In this document: positions 26,660 through 36,504 of the stretch, piece by piece | Layout: every line of letters starts with the position of its first letter | How positions within the stretch are numbered: position 1 is the first letter of the stretch | Source: Endozoicomonas sp. G2_1 | Lineage (GTDB): Bacteria; Pseudomonadota; Gammaproteobacteria; Enterobacterales; Alteromonadaceae | Assembly: GCF_017744155.1 (NCBI RefSeq) | Contig: NZ_JAGHQT010000001.1 | Span: forward strand, 62,001 to 126,000 | Direction of reading: 5' to 3' | Length of the DNA: 64,000 nucleotides | Translations under genes and position numbers: made by a program | Notes under the pieces: generated by a model | Told to the model about the DNA's origin: nothing | Databases searched by the model: none | The model's input: the letters and a program-made list of their open reading frames with translations, nothing else

Positions 26660-27573
26660 AAAACCTCAATGTTGTTGCCATAGGTGGTGGTCACGGCTTA
26701 GGACGAGTTTTATGTACCCTCTCTTTTTTAGGCAATCAACTCACAGGTATAGTGACAACAACAGATAACGGTGGCTCAACCGGCCGTTTGCGCAAGCGCA
26801 GTAGCACAATTGCTTGGGGTGATTTGCGCAATTGCTTAACGCAACTTGTCGATCCTGACTCAGTAGGTAGTCAATTATTTAATTTTCGCTTTGATGGCCA
26901 AGATGAGCTGGGTGGTCACAACTTAGGTAACCTAGTTTTATATGCACTAGGACAAATTCAATCGAGGCCGCTTGAATCTATTAAACTAGTACGCAGGATT
27001 TTGAGGGTAAAAACTCAAGTTTTACCGATGTCAGAAACTCCAACAGATTTAATGGCATTTTATCCTGAAGGTCGCTGTCGCGTCGGTGAACTGTCGGTAG
27101 ATGAAATGCCGATTATGCCACAGAACTTAATGTTAGCTCCTTTAGTGAAAACTTTGCCACAAGTAACGAGCGCCATTGAACAAGCGGACTTAATCATTTT
27201 AGGACCGGGTAGCTTTTTGACCAGTGTTGTCCCACCACTGCTGGTACGCGATATCGCCAAAGCTCTGAATAAGCGCAAGGGACACTGTGTCTATATCGAC
27301 AACATAGTCGCTGAAAACAGCCCTGCTTCGAACATTAGCTTAGATCAAAAGCTCGACTGGCTTGCCGATAACATTGGTTGTATGCCAATAGACTGTGTGC
27401 TGACAAATGATAACCAATTGTCGTCAGAACAAACACGAGTGGTACACCACGACTTACAAAGTGATGAAGTCAAACACCATCACGACAAAGCAAAGCTCAT
27501 TAAAGCGCTTAACACTTGTATTGAACAATCAGGCTTGTTCGAACACCTCAACAAATCTTCAAGCAGCCAATAA
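26650..27573 (+). CDS. ybhK: YvcK/CofD-like gluconeogenesis factor family protein
   Basis: 307 residues. The start NVVAIGGGHGLGRVLCTLS and the TTTDNGGSTGRLRK, WGDLRNCL and LGGHNLGNL motifs define the YvcK/YbhK family of CofD-like Rossmann proteins that bind UDP-sugars. In Bacillus and E. coli the family affects growth on gluconeogenic substrates and cell-wall balance. Stands alone. Confidence 0.92.
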   Translation: MQLENLNVVAIGGGHGLGRVLCTLSFLGNQLTGIVTTTDNGGSTGRLRKRSSTIAWGDLRNCLTQLVDPDSVGSQLFNFRFDGQDELGGHNLGNLVLYALGQIQSRPLESIKLVRRILRVKTQVLPMSETPTDLMAFYPEGRCRVGELSVDEMPIMPQNLMLAPLVKTLPQVTSAIEQADLIILGPGSFLTSVVPPLLVRDIAKALNKRKGHCVYIDNIVAENSPASNISLDQKLDWLADNIGCMPIDCVLTNDNQLSSEQTRVVHHDLQSDEVKHHHDKAKLIKALNTCIEQSGLFEHLNKSSSSQ

Positions 27574-27723
27574 CGAACGCACATTCACCCTGAATTAATT
27601 GCACTTCACCTTGCCCTATTTGCATCTACACCATGCTTAAGGGCAAAATGACTGAGAAGATCACAGAAATCTAACAATAATTAAACAATAACCTAAAAAG
27701 ACACGTAAAAAGGTTGAACCGTC

Positions 27724-29574
27724 ATGAAAAAGTCCATTATTGCTTTGGCCGTATCAAGCGTATTACTCGCTGCTTGCGGTGAGCAAACCACAACTTCGCC
27801 AGCACCTGCCAGTTCAGAAGTTCCAGCGAAGTCGAGCACTACAACTGTTGCATCAGAATCAGAGCGCGCTAATCAGTTATTTGACCAAATTTTTGATGCA
27901 GGTGTTGATCGCAGCCCAATTTGGCAAACTTATCTCGGTTTGAAAAAAGACTACGACAAGTGGAACGATATCTCAGAGCAAAACGCTGAAAAAGAACTAG
28001 CGATTGCCAAACAAGATTTAGCAAAAGTGAAGCAGCTTGACACCTCTAAGCTAGATCCACAGACATTGGTGAGTTATCACTTACTAGTGCAGCGTTTAGA
28101 AAATCAAATTAGCGACCACCAATGGCGTCATCACAACTACCCAGTTAACCAAATGCGCGGCTTACATGCGCAAATTCCAGCCTTGTTAATCAACCAGCAC
28201 AGAGTAACTGAGTTAAGTGATGCACAAGCTTATGTTTCTCGTCTCAATGGTATTAACCCGTTATTTGACCAATTAATTGAGCAACTAAAAATACGCGAAC
28301 AAAAAGGCATTATTGCCCCTAAGTTTGTCTTTGCTCATGTGATTCGTGACTCAAAAAACATTTTAAATGGTGCGCCGTTCACCGATGGCGACGACAGCAC
28401 TTTATTAGCTGACTTTAAACGCAAGGTAGAAAAACTTGAGCTCGACGACAGCGCTAAAGCGACCTTGATAGAAGACGCTAAAAAAGCACTCATCGAAAAT
28501 GTTAAACCGGGTTACAGCAAGCTAATTACTTACGTTGAACAACTTGAGAAAAAAGCCGATACCCGCGATGGTGTTTGGAAAATGCCAAACGGCGAAGCAT
28601 TTTTTAACAATGCGCTAGCCCGCACCACAACCACTGACTTAACCTCAGAGCAAATCCATCAGCTTGGTTTAGATGAGGTTGCCCGCATCCACGACGAAAT
28701 GCGTGCAATTATGAAACAAGTTGAGTTTAAAGGTGATTTAAATGAATTCTTTGAATTTATGCGCAATGATCCGCAGTTCTACTACCCTGATACCGAAGAA
28801 GGTCGTCAGCGCTACCTAACTGAAGCGACTGCACTGATTGACGATATGAAAACCCGTATCGACCAGTTATTTTTAACTAAACCTAAAGCTGAGTTATTAG
28901 TTAAGCGCGTTGAAGCATTCAGAGAAAAATCTGCCGGTAAAGCTTTCTACAACCAGCCTGCTGCAGACGGCAGCCGCCCTGGTATTTATTACGCTAACCT
29001 TTACAAAATGGAAGCTATGCCGACCTACCAAATGGCAGCCTTGGCTTACCACGAAGGGGTGCCTGGCCACCATATGCAAATCGCATTAAAACAAGAACTC
29101 GAAGGCATTCCAAAATTCCGTAAGTTCGGTGGTTACACGGCTTACACCGAAGGTTGGGGTTTGTACTCGGAATTGGTACCAAAAGAAATTGGCCTCTACC
29201 AAAACCCATACGATGACTTTGGTCGTTTGGCGATGGAACTATGGCGCGCGTGTCGCTTAGTTGTCGACACAGGTATTCACAGCAAAAAATGGACGCGTGA
29301 ACAAGGTATTGATTACTACGTGAGCAACACACCGAATGCAAAGTCTGACGCGGTTAAAATGGTCGAACGCCACATCGTAATGCCAAGCCAAGCAACCGCC
29401 TACAAAGTCGGCATGTTGAAAATCTTAGAGTTGCGTCAAAAAGCAAAAGATGCGCTTGCCGATAAATTTGATATTCGCCAATTCCACGACGTGATTCTAA
29501 GCCAAGGGCCAGTGCCACTGAACGTTTTGGAAGACATGGTTAATCAATATATCGACACTACCAAAAACGCTTAA
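27724..29574 (+). CDS. DUF885 lipoprotein, predicted metallopeptidase
   Basis: 616 residues. A lipoprotein signal (LLAACGEQ, Cys19) is followed by a Ser/Thr/Pro-rich linker and a DUF885 domain. Near residue 440 the motif AYHEGVPGHHMQ supplies the metal-binding His-Glu-X4-His arrangement of the family, and GGYTAYTEGWGLYSE supplies a third ligand glutamate. These proteins resemble M3-like zinc carboxypeptidases; this one should act in the periplasm on peptides. The substrate is not known. A terminator follows. Confidence 0.88.
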   Translation: MKKSIIALAVSSVLLAACGEQTTTSPAPASSEVPAKSSTTTVASESERANQLFDQIFDAGVDRSPIWQTYLGLKKDYDKWNDISEQNAEKELAIAKQDLAKVKQLDTSKLDPQTLVSYHLLVQRLENQISDHQWRHHNYPVNQMRGLHAQIPALLINQHRVTELSDAQAYVSRLNGINPLFDQLIEQLKIREQKGIIAPKFVFAHVIRDSKNILNGAPFTDGDDSTLLADFKRKVEKLELDDSAKATLIEDAKKALIENVKPGYSKLITYVEQLEKKADTRDGVWKMPNGEAFFNNALARTTTTDLTSEQIHQLGLDEVARIHDEMRAIMKQVEFKGDLNEFFEFMRNDPQFYYPDTEEGRQRYLTEATALIDDMKTRIDQLFLTKPKAELLVKRVEAFREKSAGKAFYNQPAADGSRPGIYYANLYKMEAMPTYQMAALAYHEGVPGHHMQIALKQELEGIPKFRKFGGYTAYTEGWGLYSELVPKEIGLYQNPYDDFGRLAMELWRACRLVVDTGIHSKKWTREQGIDYYVSNTPNAKSDAVKMVERHIVMPSQATAYKVGMLKILELRQKAKDALADKFDIRQFHDVILSQGPVPLNVLEDMVNQYIDTTKNA

Positions 29575-29606
29575 AACTCGTCATACGAGTTATTAATCGC
29601 TCACTG

Positions 29607-29643
29607 AAAACGCCAACGCTTGCTATGCCTGCGTTGGCGTTTT
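29607..29643. terminator. Bidirectional rho-independent terminator
   Basis: AAAACGCCAACGC (29607-29619) pairs perfectly with GCGTTGGCGTTTT (29631-29643), leaving an 11-base loop, with A and T runs at the base. It lies between convergent genes and can serve both. Confidence 0.9.
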
Positions 29644-29682
29644 GCTTAATAATTGACTTGCTATCTCAATTCACTGCAAGGG

Positions 29683-30201
29683 TCACTGAGCGCTTTGAAC
29701 TATTATTTCTGCTTGGCGCATAGGCATAGTATCAATTAAAGCAATCACTGCTTGAAGGTTAAACTCGCTTGCTGAGTAATAGGCTTTAACGCGGCCATCT
29801 AAGCCCACTAATCGAACGCCTTGTTCACTGGCTAACTTGGTTTGCACTTCTGTAGAAAGCGACGACATTTCAATTAACTGCCCTTGGTTAAGTAATTGAT
29901 AATATTTGTTATCTATGTCAGTGTAAATGATCAATTTGCGTTCACTTAACGCTTGCTGTTGCTCAATACTTTTAAGCGAATCAATTAACGGTTGCAATTG
30001 CTCTTTGTCGGCTAATTTAACCAGCAAAAGTCGATGACGCCACAAGTGATTGGCCTGATCGGCAGTGTTTTGCTGATCAGCTGTCATTTGTCCACCAACA
30101 CCTGCTACTTGCTCTATCAAGATAAAGCCCGACAGTGCCAGCGCTGAAGTTGTTACTGCTAATGAGGTCAATAATCTTTGATAGGCCATGTCGTTTACCA
30201 T
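29683..30201 (-). CDS. DUF4174 family envelope protein
   Basis: 172 residues with an N-terminal hydrophobic signal/anchor (about residues 10-30). The rest matches the DUF4174 pattern: an initial LWRHRLLLVKL strand, KLIIYTDID, VRLVGLDGRVKAYYSA and the closing LIDTMPMRQAEI. The fold resembles thioredoxin/peroxiredoxin without an obvious CXXC. The start could also be the ATG four codons downstream. Function unknown. Confidence 0.75.
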   Translation of the reverse strand: MVNDMAYQRLLTSLAVTTSALALSGFILIEQVAGVGGQMTADQQNTADQANHLWRHRLLLVKLADKEQLQPLIDSLKSIEQQQALSERKLIIYTDIDNKYYQLLNQGQLIEMSSLSTEVQTKLASEQGVRLVGLDGRVKAYYSASEFNLQAVIALIDTMPMRQAEIIVQSAQ

Positions 30202-30330
30202 TATCTAAAACTAAATTTTAACTAGATGATACGAACTGCCTAATAATTAAGCTCAGTTGCAGCCTGTGATCTTCAAAATTAGTTCTGCCGTAGGGTAATA
30301 TGGATTAAATTTCGACCACTGACTCATGGT

Positions 30331-32433
30331 ATGACTACTGCAATTGTTCGCGTTATATCGCTACTGCTACTGTTGTCGTTTTGCACTGTTGCTGCTGGCA
30401 ACCAGCATTCAGCAAGCGGCCCACACATACGCGTGTCTTTGTTATCTGAGCATCAAAGCTTAGTGGTTGGTCAGCAACAATGGCTTGGTATTCGATTATC
30501 GCCAGAGCTTGAGTGGCATACCTATTGGCGAAATGCTGGTGATTCAGGCGAGGCCCCTAACGTTAGCTGGCAAACCAATGCCGATATCAATTTTGGCGAA
30601 ATTCAATGGCCACTTCCAGAACAAATTCCTGTCGCTCACTTAGTTAATTACGGCTACAGTGGCGATATACTTCTGATGGTGCCGATAACGTTAAACTCGA
30701 TCGACACTTTAAATGCGACAACTGAAAATGCCACCACAGCTAGAATTAGCGCCGAACTGTCATGGTTGGTCTGTAAAGAAGATTGTATTCCGGGTTGGGC
30801 AACCTTAACTATCGAACTACCGATTTCTGTAACTAACCATACGAGTGTCGATGCTGGGTTATTTCAACAAACCAGAAAGCGACTACCTGCCCCCCAAAAG
30901 TTAAACGGAAAATATGAAATTACCGAACAATTTCTGACGTTATCGGTAGAGCCTCCCCATTCAGCCAATTGGCAATTAATGCCTTTGCGGGCTGACTTAG
31001 TCCAACACAATCAAAAACAACAGTGGTTAGCCGATAACAACAGCAATAGCGCCAACGTATTGCTAGCGAAATCTGATTATTTTTCAGTGGTCGATGAACC
31101 ACTAGAGTTTTTAATGACTGATGGCAACAATGGTTATTACCTAACCGCTCACTATAACCAAAGCCCTTCAGTAACTAACAGTGCTTACAAACCGCCTATA
31201 TGGCTATTATTAGCCTTTGCCTTCATTGGCGGCTTAATACTCAATATTATGCCTTGTGTGTTGCCTGTGCTATCACTAAAAGCAATGGCGCTCGCTCACC
31301 ACGCCAACAACGAACATGATTCAAACCGTTCTCTCAGCCATTGGGGCTACTTGCTTGGTATTTTAGCGAGTTTTTGGCTCTTTGCTGGTTTAATTCTGGT
31401 TCTGAAATCAGGCGGCAACGCAATTGGCTGGGGTTTTCATTTGCAAGAACCTGCTGTCATTGCTGCCCTTGCCTTTTTATTTGTTTTTATTGCGCTAATG
31501 CTCTGGGACATAGCCCCAAGTGGCGCTGGTTTTGCCAACTTGGGCAACAAACTCACTGAAGGGGTAGGATTTAGTAGCCAATTTTTTACCGGGGTGCTGG
31601 CTGTTATTGTGGCATCGCCTTGCACCGCGCCATTTATGGCAACAGCGTTAGGCGTAGCCATGGTCAGTCCTGCGCTAGATACCTTGTTAATTTTTACCGC
31701 GCTAGCACTGGGCTTTGCGCTGCCTCTGAGTCTTCTGAGCTTATCGCCACAATTTGCCAAAGCACTGCCCAAACCGGGCCCGTGGATGGAAACATTTAAA
31801 CAGTTTATTGCCTTTCCCATGCTGGCAACAGTAGTGTGGCTAGTTTGGGTATTTTTAGGGCAAACCAATAGCTTGGCACAACTGATATTGCTCTGCGGCT
31901 TGCTGTTGTTTACTTTACTGATATGGTTTGCTCACAAAAGCCGCGGTAAGAAGTCATTGATAGCGCTAATACTTGCCGTAATAACCGCCATTTACATCAG
32001 TGTTAGTGCCAACAATAAGGTCAATGAAAACGCTACAAATCAGCAGCTACCATCAGCAAGGGCGAAACAAAACAGCCAACCTTACGATCCAACACTGCTC
32101 AGTGAACTGCGCAACCAGCAACAAGTCGTTATCGTCAATATGACCGCAGACTGGTGCATAACCTGTAAAGTTAACGAGCACGTCGCCTTTAAAGACCCAC
32201 AACTTAACCAACTGCTGCAACAGTCAGACGTTCACTACCTCGTCGGCGACTGGACCAACAAAAACAACACTATTTTGCAGTACTTAAACCAATATCAACG
32301 ATCTGGAGTACCTTTATACGTGGTATACGCTGGTTCAAAGTCAGCGCGCATACTGCCGCAAATACTAACACCAGAAATCGTGATAAACGCGATAAAGCAA
32401 GCACAACAGGAGCTTAACCATGCAAACAAATAG
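30331..32433 (+). CDS. DsbD-like thiol:disulfide interchange protein (ScsB type)
   Basis: 700 residues. A signal peptide is followed by an N-terminal domain (about 30-270, including LVCKEDCIPGWATL), a membrane domain of about eight helices from 285 with the redox cysteines in NIMPCVLPVLSLK and SPCTAPFMATALG, and a C-terminal thioredoxin domain with TADWCITCKVNE. Such proteins carry electrons from cytoplasmic thioredoxin to periplasmic acceptors. The architecture matches DsbD homologues of the ScsB branch better than E. coli DsbD. The redoxin gene overlaps by 14 bases and is the likely electron acceptor. Confidence 0.9.
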   Translation: MTTAIVRVISLLLLLSFCTVAAGNQHSASGPHIRVSLLSEHQSLVVGQQQWLGIRLSPELEWHTYWRNAGDSGEAPNVSWQTNADINFGEIQWPLPEQIPVAHLVNYGYSGDILLMVPITLNSIDTLNATTENATTARISAELSWLVCKEDCIPGWATLTIELPISVTNHTSVDAGLFQQTRKRLPAPQKLNGKYEITEQFLTLSVEPPHSANWQLMPLRADLVQHNQKQQWLADNNSNSANVLLAKSDYFSVVDEPLEFLMTDGNNGYYLTAHYNQSPSVTNSAYKPPIWLLLAFAFIGGLILNIMPCVLPVLSLKAMALAHHANNEHDSNRSLSHWGYLLGILASFWLFAGLILVLKSGGNAIGWGFHLQEPAVIAALAFLFVFIALMLWDIAPSGAGFANLGNKLTEGVGFSSQFFTGVLAVIVASPCTAPFMATALGVAMVSPALDTLLIFTALALGFALPLSLLSLSPQFAKALPKPGPWMETFKQFIAFPMLATVVWLVWVFLGQTNSLAQLILLCGLLLFTLLIWFAHKSRGKKSLIALILAVITAIYISVSANNKVNENATNQQLPSARAKQNSQPYDPTLLSELRNQQQVVIVNMTADWCITCKVNEHVAFKDPQLNQLLQQSDVHYLVGDWTNKNNTILQYLNQYQRSGVPLYVVYAGSKSARILPQILTPEIVINAIKQAQQELNHANK

Positions 32434-33058
32434 ACGGAATACCAATAAGTGGTACAGCAGTAAATATTGGCTCATTGCCCTAGTGTCAATGGCATCATTG
32501 ACCGCGACGGCGGCCGTAAAGGTTGATAAAGCGGCACCAAACTTTCAGTTAACCAATAGTCAGGGCGAGCAAGTGTCACTTGCCGACTTTAGCGGTAAAT
32601 ATGTTGTGCTTGAATGGACCAACCATCAATGCCCTTACGTTAAAAAGCACTACGACAGTGATAATATGCAAGCGTTACAGCGCAAATACACTGACCAAGA
32701 CGTCGTCTGGTTATCTATAATTTCCTCAGCTCCGGGTAAACAAGGTCATGTCAGCCCTGATAAAGCCGAACAACTCAGTAAAAGCAGAAATGCCGCACCA
32801 AGTCATATTTTATTTGATGAAAGCGGCGAAATAGGCAAGTTGTACGGCGCCAAAACAACACCACACATGTATATTGTCGATCAACAAGGTACATTACGTT
32901 ATGCTGGCGCTATCGATAGTATAAAGTCAGCTAACCCGGCAGATATTGCCAAAGCAACTAACTATGTTGATGCCAGCATGGCGAGCCTAGCCAAAGGCGA
33001 AACTATCGCGAAAAAGCTAACGCCACCGTACGGCTGTTCAATAAAGTACAAGAGCTAA
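32420..33058 (+). CDS. Periplasmic redoxin (peroxiredoxin/TlpA-like)
   Basis: 212 residues with a signal peptide (ending near TATAA) and an AhpC/TSA-type redoxin domain: APNFQLTNSQGEQVSLADFSG, then WTNHQCPYVKKHY with a single active-site Cys, and TTPHMYIVDQQGTLRYAGAID. One conserved Cys in NHQCPYVKKHY is typical of this subgroup. It overlaps the DsbD-like gene, so the pair probably forms a periplasmic peroxide or thiol-reducing pathway. Confidence 0.85.
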   Translation: MQTNRRNTNKWYSSKYWLIALVSMASLTATAAVKVDKAAPNFQLTNSQGEQVSLADFSGKYVVLEWTNHQCPYVKKHYDSDNMQALQRKYTDQDVVWLSIISSAPGKQGHVSPDKAEQLSKSRNAAPSHILFDESGEIGKLYGAKTTPHMYIVDQQGTLRYAGAIDSIKSANPADIAKATNYVDASMASLAKGETIAKKLTPPYGCSIKYKS

Positions 33059-33070
33059 AACCTCTATTTA

Positions 33071-33105
33071 CCTTTGCAGTTAACTTTTAGTGATAACTGC
33101 AAAGG
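33071..33105. terminator. 12-bp hairpin between convergent genes
   Basis: CCTTTGCAGTTA (33071-33082) pairs perfectly with TAACTGCAAAGG (33094-33105) around an 11-base loop. Only a short T run follows. Probably the terminator for the redoxin gene and perhaps the HxlR gene. Confidence 0.6.
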
Positions 33106-33140
33106 CACCGTTTTAACCCCAATGAACGCACTATAATAGG

Positions 33141-33527
33141 TTAAGATTCGCTTTCTTGATCATATTGAGCACGCGCGTTTTTAACCTGCTCCAAGTGTTG
33201 ATTAGCCCATGAAACCAGTCCCCATGCCGGTTTTGCCAAGCCTCTGCCCAAGTCTGTTAACTCATAAACCACTTTCACCGGCACTTCTGGATATACCGTG
33301 CGATTAACGTAACCATCGCGCTCTAAGTCGCGCAAGGTTTGCGTTAACATCCGTTGCGAGATACCTTCAACGCGTGCTTTTATTGAATTAAATCGATCTG
33401 CGCCATCAACCAGACTAAACAAAATAAGCAATGACCATTTATCGCCAATGTGACTAACAACATTGCGAATGGGACAATTTTCATCGTTGACGAAGATTCT
33501 TCTTTTTTGTGCTTTATCTGCTGCCAT
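33141..33527 (-). CDS. HxlR-family transcriptional regulator
   Basis: 128 residues with the winged-helix signature CPIRNVVSHIGDKWSLLILFSL, the RFNSIKARVEGISQRMLTQTLRDLERDGYV recognition region and YELTDLGRGL. The conserved N-terminal cysteine (NCPI) is the redox-sensing residue in YodB/HypR-type members. Divergent from the alpha/beta hydrolase gene at 33681, which it may control. Confidence 0.92.
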   Translation of the reverse strand: MAADKAQKRRIFVNDENCPIRNVVSHIGDKWSLLILFSLVDGADRFNSIKARVEGISQRMLTQTLRDLERDGYVNRTVYPEVPVKVVYELTDLGRGLAKPAWGLVSWANQHLEQVKNARAQYDQESES

Positions 33528-33680
33528 CTTGTCTATTCTCTACCTTCTAAAAGCCATCATGATTTAGCTATATCAGTTACCAAAAGGTAACCTAGGCAGA
33601 AAATCCTGCCTTCTTGTGCCAAATTATTAAATGCATTAACTTAGTATACATTAGTAACTAACACTATATAGAGTACCAAA

Positions 33681-34610
33681 ATGACAGAACAATTGCTAAG
33701 TAATGCCTTAACTCGTTACACGTCAAACGACATCGATGCTTCAGATCAGCTTTTTGAGCCACAATTTGCCGATATCAAAGGTTTCAAGGTTCGTTATGTT
33801 TTCAGTGAAAAGAAAAGCGCACCTAACCTTGTGCTACTCAACGGCTTTCCGCAAAGTATTAGAATGTGGCAAAGCGCGTGGCCAGCGCTGACTGAGCATT
33901 TTAACCTGTTAGCTTTTGATATTCCCGGTTTTGGCCTCAGCAGTGCCTCACCGAGTGATATGAGCCCAAGCAAGCTCAGTGCAATTGTTATTGACGTTCT
34001 CGATCACTTCGGTTTTGATAAAGCTCACCTTGTCGGCCCTGACGTTGGCGTGCCAATCACGCTAGCAACGGCGATCAACCACCCTGAGCGATTGCACAGC
34101 ATCAATATTTTTGACGGACCTGGCCACTTTCCGCCAGCTATGTCACCAATTCTCAAGGCAGTGATTAACTTTCGTTTAGTTCGGTGGTTAGCGGCAGGTA
34201 TCAATAAAAAAGCGATCATGAAAACCAATTTTATGGCGGCAATTCGCGATGGTTATCATCACTACCGACCAACCAAAACAGCAACAAAAGAGTATTATCA
34301 GATCACCCATGACCAGCAAGCTCATCAAAATTCCATTGCGTTTTTCGGTTCATATCAGCAAGAACTGCGCTGGATTGGTAATCATTTAAGCAATTTAAAA
34401 GTACCAGCCCTAGTGACTTGGGGCCAACACGACCCTTTTGTCTATGCAAGTAATGCTGATTACTTGGCCGAGCATATCCCGCACAGTAAAAAAAAGATTT
34501 TTGACAATGCTTCGCATTTTAGCGCGGAAGATGCTGGCGATGACTACACCAAGGCATTAATCCAATGGTGTTTAACTGAATTTGAACAAGTCAAAGTAGA
34601 TAACAATTAA
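33681..34610 (+). CDS. Alpha/beta hydrolase of the epoxide hydrolase/haloacid dehalogenase-like type
   Basis: 309 residues. The LNGFPQSIRMWQ oxyanion-hole motif and FDIPGFGLSS are followed by the nucleophile elbow VGPDVGVPITLA, which carries an Asp (residue 121) as in epoxide hydrolases and dehalogenases. The acid is likely in WGQHDPFV and the His in NASHFSAED. The elbow is GPDVG rather than the usual GHDWG, so the substrate is open. Regulated probably by the divergent HxlR protein. Confidence 0.8.
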   Translation: MTEQLLSNALTRYTSNDIDASDQLFEPQFADIKGFKVRYVFSEKKSAPNLVLLNGFPQSIRMWQSAWPALTEHFNLLAFDIPGFGLSSASPSDMSPSKLSAIVIDVLDHFGFDKAHLVGPDVGVPITLATAINHPERLHSINIFDGPGHFPPAMSPILKAVINFRLVRWLAAGINKKAIMKTNFMAAIRDGYHHYRPTKTATKEYYQITHDQQAHQNSIAFFGSYQQELRWIGNHLSNLKVPALVTWGQHDPFVYASNADYLAEHIPHSKKKIFDNASHFSAEDAGDDYTKALIQWCLTEFEQVKVDNN

Positions 34611-34663
34611 ACAATCGATGTGCTAGCAATTGAACACTCAATTGCCAGTGCGCACCGCATATA

Positions 34664-35782
34664 TTAGCTATCAATGGCTATTTTATATAATTGGGTGCCG
34701 ACCTGCACCGCGGCTGACGGATAGTGCAAAATTACCGTACCAGTTGCTGGTGCGATAACCTCAGTAATTGCACTATCGTTATCAAATTCCAGTGAATTTA
34801 GAACCCGAGCAATGACTTGCCCCTTGTTAACCTTATCACCCGCTTTAGCAAGGTATTCAACCATACCCGCGTGTTTAGAAAATAAGGTTTTATAGTCTTT
34901 TAACAAGGTCGTGGTAATTTCAGTTAACTCGACACCAGCAAAGCCATCAACTAAACCAACTTGTTGCAAATAATTCAAGACCCCCAAACTGTCTTGCTTA
35001 GCTTGGGTTAAGCAAATATTCTCTTGTGAGCCAAGTTCAACGGTAAACGCCTTGACTCGGTAGCTAAATTCAATACCTTTTTGTGAAAGTAACTCAGCCA
35101 AATCAACCCAAGGGGTAAAACTCGCTTCATCAAGGGCACCAGCAAATGACACTGGAATAGAGATAATGTTTTCAATATTAAAATACTGAGCTTGCTCAGC
35201 CAAAAATTCCGGCGCATAAATGTGGCGGGTTGACGATGGCCCAGTGTGCAGGTCAAGGACGAGATCAGCGTTCACCGCTAGCTGCTGCAATGTCGTATTT
35301 AAAAACTGAGCGGTATTCACTCCCCATTCACGGTCAACTTTCTCGGTCAGCTTGCGTTTCAAATGCGCTTTAAAGCGACTAACAAGCTCAGCTTCACTCC
35401 AGTGAGCTATTTCATCTAAGTTATCCTCAACAAAGCTCTCTGCGTCTGCTTGGTCGTAATGATAAAAGCGATTCCAGTTATTACCTGTCGTTGCGTCAAA
35501 ACGACCTTGCAGATACTCGCCTGCTCGCTGCGTTCGGCCAAACGGATTACAATTAGGCACCAAAACAAACTCGGCATTTAACTCAAGTGCTTGTAATTGT
35601 TTAATCAACTTAAAAATAACCGCACTGCCCTGCATTTCTGCCGCGTGCACTGCGCTTTGAATATAAACTTGGGTACTAGCAGGTTTTGACGAGTCTGCTA
35701 TGCGATAGACCGGGATACCAATTTCTTGACCAGCAATATCTTGGTTTAATGTCACGAGTTGTTTTTCAACGGTAATACTCAA
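34664..35782 (-). CDS. Succinylglutamate desuccinylase/aspartoacylase-family hydrolase (M14-like)
   Basis: About 372 residues from a TTG at 35782, chosen because an AGAGG ribosome site lies 6 bases upstream; the frame stays open to another TTG at 35836. Zinc-ligand motifs are visible: His and Glu in SAVHAAEMQG and the second His in LDLHTGPSS, with an NPFGR motif between them. A C-terminal lipoyl-like beta domain follows (HAGMVEYLAKAGDKVNKGQVIA). The family removes N-acyl groups or cleaves peptides. Substrate unknown. Confidence 0.85.
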   Translation of the reverse strand: MSITVEKQLVTLNQDIAGQEIGIPVYRIADSSKPASTQVYIQSAVHAAEMQGSAVIFKLIKQLQALELNAEFVLVPNCNPFGRTQRAGEYLQGRFDATTGNNWNRFYHYDQADAESFVEDNLDEIAHWSEAELVSRFKAHLKRKLTEKVDREWGVNTAQFLNTTLQQLAVNADLVLDLHTGPSSTRHIYAPEFLAEQAQYFNIENIISIPVSFAGALDEASFTPWVDLAELLSQKGIEFSYRVKAFTVELGSQENICLTQAKQDSLGVLNYLQQVGLVDGFAGVELTEITTTLLKDYKTLFSKHAGMVEYLAKAGDKVNKGQVIARVLNSLEFDNDSAITEVIAPATGTVILHYPSAAVQVGTQLYKIAIDS

Positions 35783-35911
35783 GTTGACCTCTATAACGGA
35801 AACATTATTAGCCCAGTGATCATAGCAGATAGGCAAGCAAAGAATAGTTCATTTAGTACTATGTTAATTTTTTAAATGCATGGCACAAGAGCGTTTAAAT
35901 GCTGATTGCTG

Positions 35912-36289
35912 TTAATCGCTAATTTTTTCTCTAACGATCAAAGCCAACACGCCAAAACCAACCTCTGTACTCAAAAAGACGTACATTAAAATATTTGGCT
36001 CACCATCAGTGAATATGCCTAGCGTTCGGCTCGCTGCCATCAACAATAAGACAAAAGCAACCATCACTAACGCTGTGTCTAACTCTTTTCTTACCGCAGC
36101 CAAGTAAAGTAGTACCGCGCCTATTGCCATTTGCGCACCGCCATAGGTGGCTCTAAGATCGATCATACCAGATGGGGTACTTGGACTAGCTCCCGTCGCC
36201 CACACCGACATTTCAGCAGAAAAAATAGCAAATAAAAAACCGTAGAAGAAGAAGACCACTGCGGTTGCGTAAACGAGAAATTTTGCCAT
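35912..36289 (-). CDS. DUF4345 four-helix membrane protein
   Basis: 125 residues with four membrane helices (about 4-24, 50-67, 73-91 and 98-120). The loop DLRATYGGAQMAIGAVL is the DUF4345 signature. Function unknown; stands alone. Confidence 0.75.
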   Translation of the reverse strand: MAKFLVYATAVVFFFYGFLFAIFSAEMSVWATGASPSTPSGMIDLRATYGGAQMAIGAVLLYLAAVRKELDTALVMVAFVLLLMAASRTLGIFTDGEPNILMYVFLSTEVGFGVLALIVREKISD

Positions 36290-36504
36290 GTTCTTACCTC
36301 AAGTTTTATCACTAAACGAGAGTTTAGATTTTACATAAAAATACGCTAAATCACATAAGCTTAAGAGGCTTAGCTGTAAAATTAAAAGTATTCATTATCA
36401 ATGCGCTGTAAAAAAAACCATAAAACAACGTTGCAAATACAAATCAATTTCATTATCTTTTAAATATAAAACCAAGTTTTACATTTAAAAGAACGGAACA
36501 AAAA